5,618 bases of DNA, from assembly GCA_016938535.1 (NCBI GenBank), contig JAFGUL010000076.1:1-5618 (forward strand). The letters are read 5' to 3'. The stretch comes from Candidatus Delongbacteria bacterium. Lineage in GTDB: Bacteria; Delongbacteria; UBA4055. Position numbers and translations under genes: made by a program. How positions within the stretch are numbered: position 1 is the stretch's first letter; each line of letters begins with the position of its first letter. Shown here one piece after another: positions 1 through 4,348 of this stretch. Under the pieces are notes generated by a model, which saw only the letters and a list, made by a program, of their open reading frames with translations, was not told where the DNA came from and did no database searches.

Positions 1-1
1 G

Positions 2-916
2 AGGCTTATTATCAAAGAGAGCGGAGCTGATCTCATGTTCACTGAATTCGTAAATTCTGACGCAGTGATCTACGAAAATAAAAAGACTCTTGATAAGATC
101 AGGATACTGGCTGAAGAAAGGCCTGTTGCAATACAGCTTTTCGGTAAAAAACCGGCAAACATGGCCGAAGCGGCAAAGATAATCGAACAGGCCGGACCTG
201 AACTGATCGACATCAATTTCGGCTGTCCGGCACCTACCGTATCAGGTCACGGGAGCGGATCTGCGATCCTGAAAGACCTGCCTCTTCTTTCAAGGATATG
301 CGAAAGCGTTGTTCAAGCCGTAAATATTCCCGTTAGCGCAAAGACGCGTCTTGGATGGGATGATTCAAGCATAAATATTTTTCAGACTGCGAAGATATTT
401 GAAGAATCAGGTATTGCCATGATGACGCTTCATCCGAGAACCAAGGCGCAGAAATTCAAAGGGATCTCAGACTGGGAATACATAAAGAAACTTAAGACAG
501 GATTGAAAATACCTCTCATTGGGAATGGTGATGTTACTGATCCTGAAGATGTACTCAGGATGTTCGAATATACTGGATGCGACGGCGTCATGATCGGAAG
601 AGAGGCTGTAAAAAATCCATGGATATTCCTGCAGGCTAAGGAACTGATTAGGACGGGAAAGTATGAAAAAGAAATTCAGTTTGAGGAAAGAAAAAGGTTA
701 TGCCTGAAACATTTCGACCTGTCCGTTCATTATCTTGGGGAAAGAAAGGGTGTGCTTGAAATGAGGAAACTGTACCAGAATTACTTCAGAAATATTTCAG
801 GGATCAAGAATTTAAAAAAGAGTGTATTCGGGTGTGAAGATGCCGGTGAAGTAAGAAAAATACTTAATGATTTTAATCCTGGCGGAGGCGATCTATCTGA
901 GATTGAACAGACTTAG
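2..916 (+). CDS. dus: tRNA-dihydrouridine synthase (Dus family, DusB-like), 5'-truncated
   Basis: This flavoenzyme reduces specific uridines in the tRNA D-loop to dihydrouridine using FMN and NADPH, in the cytoplasm. The frame is open to the left edge. The 11 codons before the first in-window ATG (position 35) read as the family's conserved 'ESGADLMFTEF' region, so that ATG is internal and the true start lies outside the window, probably 20-30 codons further up. Numbering from the ATG at 35, visible motifs are DINFGCPAP (59-67) with the catalytic acid Cys64, AKTRLGW (102-108) with the flavin/substrate Lys103, TLHPRT (131-136) with His133, and the phosphate-binding IGNGDV (162-167) and DGVMIGR...NPWIF (183-198). 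The C-terminal helical tRNA-binding domain follows, with an EMRK motif near 242. The loop after the catalytic Cys reads APTVSGHGSGSAIL, slightly divergent from the usual KKV form. The subfamily assignment (DusB-like) is inferred from overall pattern only. The last 24 bases overlap the end of the convergent HDOD gene. Confidence 0.95.
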   Translation, partial: RLIIKESGADLMFTEFVNSDAVIYENKKTLDKIRILAEERPVAIQLFGKKPANMAEAAKIIEQAGPELIDINFGCPAPTVSGHGSGSAILKDLPLLSRICESVVQAVNIPVSAKTRLGWDDSSINIFQTAKIFEESGIAMMTLHPRTKAQKFKGISDWEYIKKLKTGLKIPLIGNGDVTDPEDVLRMFEYTGCDGVMIGREAVKNPWIFLQAKELIRTGKYEKEIQFEERKRLCLKHFDLSVHYLGERKGVLEMRKLYQNYFRNISGIKNLKKSVFGCEDAGEVRKILNDFNPGGGDLSEIEQT

Positions 917-1747
917 TATCTTCACTAATTTCTTTTCAGAATACCCGATTATACCGGATTCGGTGTAAATGTCGTCCTCCCTTAAACCGATCTTGTATAT
1001 TGAATGACCGACATCCCATGAGTTAGTGAAAGGGGTTTCATAGTTTAATAGTTCAAGAGCTACTGCGTCAGATACCGCAATGGCATTGATAATATAAATG
1101 AAATCAGCAGTAAATTTTCTGTATTCGAGTTTATTATGATTAAGGCAAATATATGAGAATATAGACGGAAGCATCCATTTTCTTGCCATCATATATCCAG
1201 CCTCGTTATGGGCAACGATGCTGTTAATGTGCGAAAAATCTATATGGTTCGGATTCCTCATCAGTTCTTCTTTCATTCGTTCCGGAAAGTAAAATGCGAC
1301 AAACAGTTCTCCGATATCGTGAAAAAGAGCATAAAGAAAAAAAATTTCGGGATTGTGTTTTGTTTTTCTGTAAAAATTCACTTTATCGATTATATCTTTA
1401 CATATATATGAAGACATTATTATCTTTTTTAATACCAGATCCGTCATTTCGTTGATATTAAGAGACAAAAGAGAGCAAGTGAACATGATATTTCTTAAAG
1501 AAGTATTATCGAGTTTGCTAATTGCTTCGATAATCCTTTTTTTAATATCTTTCGATCTGGCGATATCCGGATTAAGATTGCAGAAGACATCGAGGAATGT
1601 CTTCTTTTCAATTATGTAATCAGCTATAGAAGATACATCAAAACTATCGCCTTTTATGCTTTTTGCAATTTCATTTATTTCCCTGGGATAATCCGGAATA
1701 TCGTTTACTAACGGGATCAGCTTACCAAGGGTAATTATCTCATTCAT
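893..1747 (-). CDS. HDOD-domain signalling protein (degenerate HD phosphohydrolase fold)
   Basis: This is a 284-residue, single-domain, soluble protein with no signal peptide or transmembrane segment. The N-terminal half (about 11-100) matches the HDOD helical pattern: a leading IPDYP-type segment, an 'IADYI' helix (41-45) and an 'AISKL' helix (75-79). The second half holds ALFHDIGEL (140-148) with His143-Asp144, HNEAGYMMARKWMLP (180-194) equivalent to the family's H-x-x-x-G...W-x-L-P, a single His at 204, and Asp227 in 'VSDAVA'. The His expected upstream of the HD pair in true HD hydrolases is not evident, so catalysis is doubtful. HDOD proteins are generally regulatory in signal transduction, motility or cyclic-dinucleotide pathways; the partner here is unknown. 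Translation starts at ATG 1747-1745, preceded by GAAAGGG with a 9-base gap. It lies 27 bases downstream of the coiled-coil gene on the same strand and probably shares its promoter. Its end overlaps the convergent dus gene. Confidence 0.85.
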   Translation of the reverse strand: MNEIITLGKLIPLVNDIPDYPREINEIAKSIKGDSFDVSSIADYIIEKKTFLDVFCNLNPDIARSKDIKKRIIEAISKLDNTSLRNIMFTCSLLSLNINEMTDLVLKKIIMSSYICKDIIDKVNFYRKTKHNPEIFFLYALFHDIGELFVAFYFPERMKEELMRNPNHIDFSHINSIVAHNEAGYMMARKWMLPSIFSYICLNHNKLEYRKFTADFIYIINAIAVSDAVALELLNYETPFTNSWDVGHSIYKIGLREDDIYTESGIIGYSEKKLVKILSLFNLR

Positions 1748-1752
1748 ATTGA

Positions 1753-1776
1753 AATACCCTTTCAGAAATGGGTATT
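1753..1776 (-). promoter_or_regulatory. Small hairpin covering the HDOD gene's ribosome-binding site
   Basis: Seen directly: AATACCC and GGGTATT arms, 7 bp each, separated by 10 bases, in the 27-base gap between the coiled-coil gene and the HDOD gene. On the minus-strand transcript the 3' arm contains the GGG of the GAAAGGG Shine-Dalgarno site. The 5' arm overlaps the upstream gene's TAA stop codon. Inference: pairing would partly hide the site, and a ribosome finishing the upstream gene would open it, coupling the two translations. It is too weak, and lacks a proper T-run, to be a terminator for this strand. A 7-bp match could also be chance. Confidence 0.35.
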
Positions 1777-2038
1777 ATTTTTTAAGGCTGTTAATTTCTT
1801 CTTCAAGCTTCTTAATGTTATTTTCGATCTCTTTTTTGTCGCTTTTAAGCTTTTCGATCTTATCTTCGGTCTCTTTGATCTTATCTTTTGAAGCTTTTAT
1901 CTTTGTTTCAATATCCGTAATATCTTTTTCGATCTTGGCGATCTTATCTTCGTTTTCTTTGATCTGCTTGTCATAATCCTGAGCAAAAGCTCCAAACGAT
2001 AACCCGACAAACACTGCCAGCAAAATTAATTTTCTCAT
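1775..2038 (-). CDS. Small exported coiled-coil protein of unknown function
   Basis: The product is 87 residues. Residues 1-19 form a clear Sec signal peptide (MRK, hydrophobic core, AFA) with likely cleavage before Gln20. There is no lipobox cysteine, so it is not a lipoprotein. The rest (about 24-87) is highly charged Lys/Glu/Asp helix with a continuous heptad register: 'a' positions 26, 33, 40, 47, 54, 61, 68, 75 and 82 are Ile except Lys68, and 'd' positions 29 to 85 are mostly Ile/Leu with Asn29, Ser50 and Thr57 as polar exceptions. Residues 24-51 and 52-79 align without gaps at 13 of 28 identities, suggesting internal duplication. The start is backed by AAGGAG six bases upstream (2045-2050) and a promoter further up. 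It is probably a periplasmic oligomer, comparable in build, but not visibly homologous, to Braun-lipoprotein-type trimers. I do not recognise a family; function is unknown. The HDOD gene follows 27 bases later. Confidence 0.85.
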   Translation of the reverse strand: MRKLILLAVFVGLSFGAFAQDYDKQIKENEDKIAKIEKDITDIETKIKASKDKIKETEDKIEKLKSDKKEIENNIKKLEEEINSLKK

Positions 2039-2074
2039 GAAAGACTCCTTTCTTTACCTTTATTTTCAGTTCGA

Positions 2075-2103
2075 AAAATATTACTATTTGAACAAAATGT
2101 CAA
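2075..2103 (-). promoter_or_regulatory. Sigma70-type promoter for the coiled-coil/HDOD unit
   Basis: On the minus strand there is a perfect -35 TTGACA (2103-2098), a 17-base spacer, and a -10 TATTTT (2080-2075). Transcription would start near 2068, giving a leader of about 30 bases that contains the AAGGAG ribosome-binding site of the coiled-coil gene. The -35 is consensus and the -10 matches 4 of 6. It sits in the 88-base gap after the ABC ATPase gene, implying the downstream pair is transcribed independently of it. Confidence 0.65.
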
Positions 2104-2126
2104 GATTAATTGTGTGTACATTCAAA

Positions 2127-2807
2127 TTAACGGTAGATATCTAGATAACCGGCGGTCAGATCGTCGGAAGTAATGTCCTGTTTTAAAAATTTTGAGAATA
2201 TTCGGCCCTCTTTTATAAAACAGAACTCGTCGCAGATCTCATAAAGGCTATCAAGATCGTGCGAGCTTATAATTACAGTTTTATGAAGTTCGCGGCTCTG
2301 ATATCGGATCGAAGAGATTATATCTATACGTTCTTTTAGATCAAGTGAGTTCAGTGGTTCGTCCAGTATCAATATTTCGGGGTTATTTAAAAGAGTAAGG
2401 GCGAACATTGCTTTTTTTTTCTGCCCGGCTGACAGGTTTTTGAAGGGCTTTGATTTGATTTTATCGCAGAAAGTGTCTGATATTATCTGACCGATCTGTT
2501 TTTTCGTAACTTTCTTTTTGTTCAATTTAGATAAAGCGGTCATATTCTGAGACAGACTTAGATGACCGAAAGGCAGAATGTCATCTATCATAAATCCAAA
2601 GATGTTATTATCAGGTTTAAGAATTTCACCGCTTTTAATGTCAGTGATTCCGAGTATGATCTTGAATAAAGTTGTTTTTCCGCATCCGTTAGGTCCTATT
2701 ATCGCGGTTAGAATTCCATGCTTGATCTCAATATCAAGACCGTTAAAGACAGGATTATCCGTAAAAGATTTTTCAATATTCCTGAGATGAATTACTGGTG
2801 TTGTCAT
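2127..2807 (-). CDS. ABC transporter ATP-binding protein, stand-alone
   Basis: A 226-residue cytoplasmic ATPase subunit that would power an ABC transporter. All the main motifs are present: Walker A GPNGCGKTT (38-46) with Lys44, signature LSAGQ (125-129), Walker B LILDEP (146-151) with catalytic Glu150, D-loop SLD (154-156) and switch His183 in ISSHD. The Q-loop region reads FGFMIDD (70-76), so Asp75 appears to replace the usual Gln/Glu. The 'GFMIDD...LSLSQNM' stretch resembles ATPases of ABC-2 type exporters (bacitracin/multidrug-resistance-like), but the substrate cannot be inferred. It is short, ending soon after the H-loop with no regulatory C-terminal domain. No permease gene lies on either side within the window. 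The start ATG is backed by AGAGGA (2814-2819) six bases upstream and a putative promoter at 2840-2868. The nearest downstream gene has its own promoter after an 88-base gap. Confidence 0.93.
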   Translation of the reverse strand: MTTPVIHLRNIEKSFTDNPVFNGLDIEIKHGILTAIIGPNGCGKTTLFKIILGITDIKSGEILKPDNNIFGFMIDDILPFGHLSLSQNMTALSKLNKKKVTKKQIGQIISDTFCDKIKSKPFKNLSAGQKKKAMFALTLLNNPEILILDEPLNSLDLKERIDIISSIRYQSRELHKTVIISSHDLDSLYEICDEFCFIKEGRIFSKFLKQDITSDDLTAGYLDIYR

Positions 2808-2816
2808 TAAATTTCC

Positions 2817-2830
2817 TCTGTGATCTGTGA
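2817..2830. repeat. Tandem 7-base direct repeat in the ABC gene leader
   Basis: TCTGTGA occurs twice head to tail on the plus strand. It lies in the predicted 5' leader of the ABC ATPase gene and partly overlaps its AGAGGA ribosome-binding site. It could be a binding site or merely a short slippage product; no function is claimed. Confidence 0.4.
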
Positions 2831-2839
2831 ACTATGCCA

Positions 2840-2868
2840 ATATTAAGCAAGTTAAATAAAATTATCAA
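2840..2868 (-). promoter_or_regulatory. Putative sigma70 promoter for the ABC ATPase gene
   Basis: On the minus strand there is TTGATA (2868-2863, 5 of 6 consensus), a 17-base spacer, and TAATAT (2845-2840, 4 of 6). The predicted transcript start near 2833 leaves a leader of about 25 bases before the ATG at 2807. The region is very AT-rich, so a chance match is possible. The correct spacing and position support it. Confidence 0.5.
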
Positions 2869-2899
2869 GTATTAAGTATATAAAATTATATTTGATCGC

Positions 2900-2928
2900 T
2901 TGACTTGTACTGAACAAAATGATATAAT
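2900..2928 (+). promoter_or_regulatory. Strong sigma70 promoter for the PorV/PorQ-like/ssb operon
   Basis: TTGACT (2900-2905, 5 of 6), a 17-base spacer, then perfect TATAAT (2923-2928). AT-rich sequence upstream could act as an UP element. Predicted transcription starts near 2935, immediately before the GGAGG ribosome-binding site at 2937-2941. It faces away from the ABC gene promoter, with 31 bases between the two -35 boxes. Its presence rules out an upstream TTG start at 2900 for the following gene. Confidence 0.75.
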
Positions 2929-2936
2929 TAATGTGC

Positions 2937-2941
2937 GGAGG
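2937..2941 (+). promoter_or_regulatory. Ribosome-binding site that fixes the PorV/PorQ-like start
   Basis: GGAGG sits 6 bases before ATG 2948 and only 3 before ATG 2945, favouring the former. Starting there yields a textbook signal peptide beginning MRII. Confidence 0.75.
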
Positions 2942-2947
2942 CAAATG

Positions 2948-3856
2948 ATGAGAATTATCTTATTAATACTTTTACCTGTAGTTTCATACGCCGGTATTTA
3001 TTTCATATCAGAAGCCGATATAAACTCAAGAACTACCGGACTAAGAAGTTCTGATTTTGCAGTGGCCTCTTATGCTCCTAATGCCGTCTCTAATCCTTCT
3101 TTCCTTGCCGAACAGAAAAGTATTTATTTCATATCATCCTATCATAATCATTTCTCAGATGTAAATTCAGGCTCGATTACCTTCTCGCATCCTGATCTGC
3201 TGTACAAAAAGGTACCGCTGGCCGTTTCAATATTTACGATAAGTTACGGGAAATTCGAAGATATTGATACGGGCAGTGATTATTCTCCATACGAAACAAT
3301 GTTCGTTCTTTCATCGGGTTATGAATTGAATAAAGTGATGCTGGGAACAAACGTGAAATATATATATTCTTCTATCAATAATGAATACAGTTCCTCCGGG
3401 ATGGTTTTTGACTTTGCCTCTTCCTACAGATTATTTTCAGATAAAATATATTTAGCTGCCGGAATATTTAATATCGGATTTCAGATCAGTGAATATTTCG
3501 ACAAAAATGAAGATGTAGGGGGATTTGTCAAAACAGGAATAGGATACAGGGTCGAGAAACTGCCTCTCAAACTGATGATCCAGAACGATCTTTATTTTGA
3601 AGGAAGAACAAGAACTGCAGCAGGAGTGGAGTTCGATGCCAAAGAAAACCTTACTGTAAGAGCAGGTTACGATCTTTCTGTAAGAGATATGAATATAGGA
3701 ACAGCCACTAAGAATGAACAGTTTTCAGGATTGTCGCTGGGAGCTACAATACTTTTTATGGATTTCGGGTTCGATTTTTCTTATCTTGTTAATGGTGAGA
3801 TGAATAATGAACTTTCTATGACTATGAATTTTAATATGAATAAATATTTAAAGTAA
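2948..3856 (+). CDS. PorV/PorQ-family outer-membrane beta-barrel protein
   Basis: The product has 302 residues from the chosen start. ATG 2948 (or the adjacent ATG 2945) is preferred because GGAGG lies 6 bases upstream and the promoter occupies the codons further up. The protein begins with a short signal peptide (residues 1-15, MRIILLILLP...SYA) with cleavage before Gly16. The mature part is rich in alternating aromatic/hydrophobic strands ending in aromatic residues, typical of an outer-membrane barrel. The order of features fits the PorV/PorQ family: an early 'RTTGLRSSDFAVASY' segment (28-42), 'NAVSNPSFL' (45-53) like the family's N-P-A-x-L, 'LGTNVKYIYSSI' (132-143), 'FDFASSYRL' (154-162) and 'AAGIFNIGFQIS' (170-181). 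Known members act in type IX secretion, shuttling or anchoring cargo at the cell surface, though related FadL-like barrels have other roles. Here that role is inference only, as no other secretion gene is in view. It is the first gene of an operon with ssb 15 bases downstream. Confidence 0.72.
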   Translation: MRIILLILLPVVSYAGIYFISEADINSRTTGLRSSDFAVASYAPNAVSNPSFLAEQKSIYFISSYHNHFSDVNSGSITFSHPDLLYKKVPLAVSIFTISYGKFEDIDTGSDYSPYETMFVLSSGYELNKVMLGTNVKYIYSSINNEYSSSGMVFDFASSYRLFSDKIYLAAGIFNIGFQISEYFDKNEDVGGFVKTGIGYRVEKLPLKLMIQNDLYFEGRTRTAAGVEFDAKENLTVRAGYDLSVRDMNIGTATKNEQFSGLSLGATILFMDFGFDFSYLVNGEMNNELSMTMNFNMNKYLK

Positions 3857-3859
3857 AAC

Positions 3860-3865
3860 AAGGAG
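3860..3865 (+). promoter_or_regulatory. Ribosome-binding site that fixes the ssb start
   Basis: AAGGAG directly abuts an in-frame ATG at 3866, leaving no spacer. It is 6 bases from the next in-frame ATG at 3872. The second ATG is therefore the likely start and gives the usual SSB N-terminus MPSVNKVFLIGNLG. Confidence 0.75.
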
Positions 3866-3871
3866 ATGGCG

Positions 3872-4288
3872 ATGCCAAGTGTAAACAAAGTATTTCTTAT
3901 CGGGAATCTTGGAAAAGACCCGGAAGTAAAATACACGCCGAGCGGTGTTCAGATAGCGAAATTTTCACTCGCCACGAGCGAAAGGGTCAAAAGGAACGAA
4001 GCTTGGGAAGAGAAAACCGACTGGCATAATATAGTGCTTTTCGCAAGACAGGCCGAGTACGCCGGTGAATACCTGAAAAAAGGTATGACGGTTTTCATCG
4101 ACGGTAAAATATCCACAAGATCATGGGATGACGAGAATGGCGTAAGAAAATACATTACTGAGATAATCGGTAATGTAGTAAAGAATCTTTCCGTTAAAAG
4201 GGACGAAACATCTTCATCAGATAACGATGAGAATCCCGGCAACGATTCTGACAAAGAATCCGAGCCTATGGACGATCTGCCTTTCTAG
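3872..4288 (+). CDS. ssb: Single-stranded DNA-binding protein
   Basis: A 138-residue SSB that coats single-stranded DNA during replication, recombination and repair, and recruits partner proteins through its C-terminal tip. The OB-fold occupies about residues 1-108: NKVFLIGNLGKDPEV (5-19), TDWHNIVLF (49-57) with Trp51 matching the DNA-stacking Trp54 region of E. coli SSB, KGMTVFIDGKI (70-80), and RSW (83-85) with Trp85 matching Trp88. A short acidic Ser/Asp/Asn/Glu-rich linker (about 110-130) leads to MDDLPF, the conserved acidic tip used for partner binding. The linker is short, so the protein is smaller than E. coli SSB (about 178 residues). It lies 15 bases after the PorV/PorQ-like gene, with no promoter of its own visible, and ends 8 bases before a strong terminator. 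The usual rpsF-ssb-rpsR neighbourhood is absent. Confidence 0.97.
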   Translation: MPSVNKVFLIGNLGKDPEVKYTPSGVQIAKFSLATSERVKRNEAWEEKTDWHNIVLFARQAEYAGEYLKKGMTVFIDGKISTRSWDDENGVRKYITEIIGNVVKNLSVKRDETSSSDNDENPGNDSDKESEPMDDLPF

Positions 4289-4296
4289 TAAAGGTT

Positions 4297-4339
4297 ATGA
4301 AATAAAAAAAGCGGGATATTCCCGCTTTTTTTATTTCAT
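4297..4339. terminator. Bidirectional intrinsic terminator
   Basis: A perfect 20-bp inverted repeat with a 3-base TAT loop. The core is GCGGGA/TCCCGC flanked by A7 (4304-4310) and T7 (4326-4332), so each strand has a GC-rich stem followed by a U-tract. It begins 8 bases after the ssb stop codon and ends 9 bases before the stop codon of the convergent porin-like gene, so it can terminate both. Confidence 0.95.
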
Positions 4340-4348
4340 TGATTTTGT

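Noticed and set aside
1208..1411. Plus-strand open frame opposite the HDOD gene.
   Set aside because: It covers the conserved HDOD core on the other strand and has no supporting signals.
1753..1783. Hairpin followed on the plus strand by T6 (1778-1783), considered as a terminator for dus.
   Set aside because: It lies over 800 bases past the dus stop, has a weak stem with only three G-C pairs, and sits inside the minus-strand operon.
1855..1952. Repeated 14-base block (84 bases apart) considered as a DNA repeat or CRISPR-like element.
   Set aside because: The spacing equals exactly 28 codons and the block encodes the duplicated heptad EDKI, so it is explained by protein-level duplication.
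1749..1976. Plus-strand open frame of 75 codons rich in Leu and Ser, resembling a membrane peptide.
   Set aside because: It is the antisense shadow of the coiled-coil gene: Lys/Glu/Ile heptads read backward give Leu/Phe/Ser. It has no ribosome-binding site, while the minus-strand gene has a promoter, AAGGAG and a signal peptide.
2578..2790. Plus-strand open frame opposite the ABC ATPase N-terminus.
   Set aside because: It is a shadow of the Walker A region and has no start signals.
3949..4254. Minus-strand open frame of 101 codons inside ssb.
   Set aside because: It lies wholly opposite a highly conserved SSB reading frame and shows no recognisable domain or ribosome-binding site.
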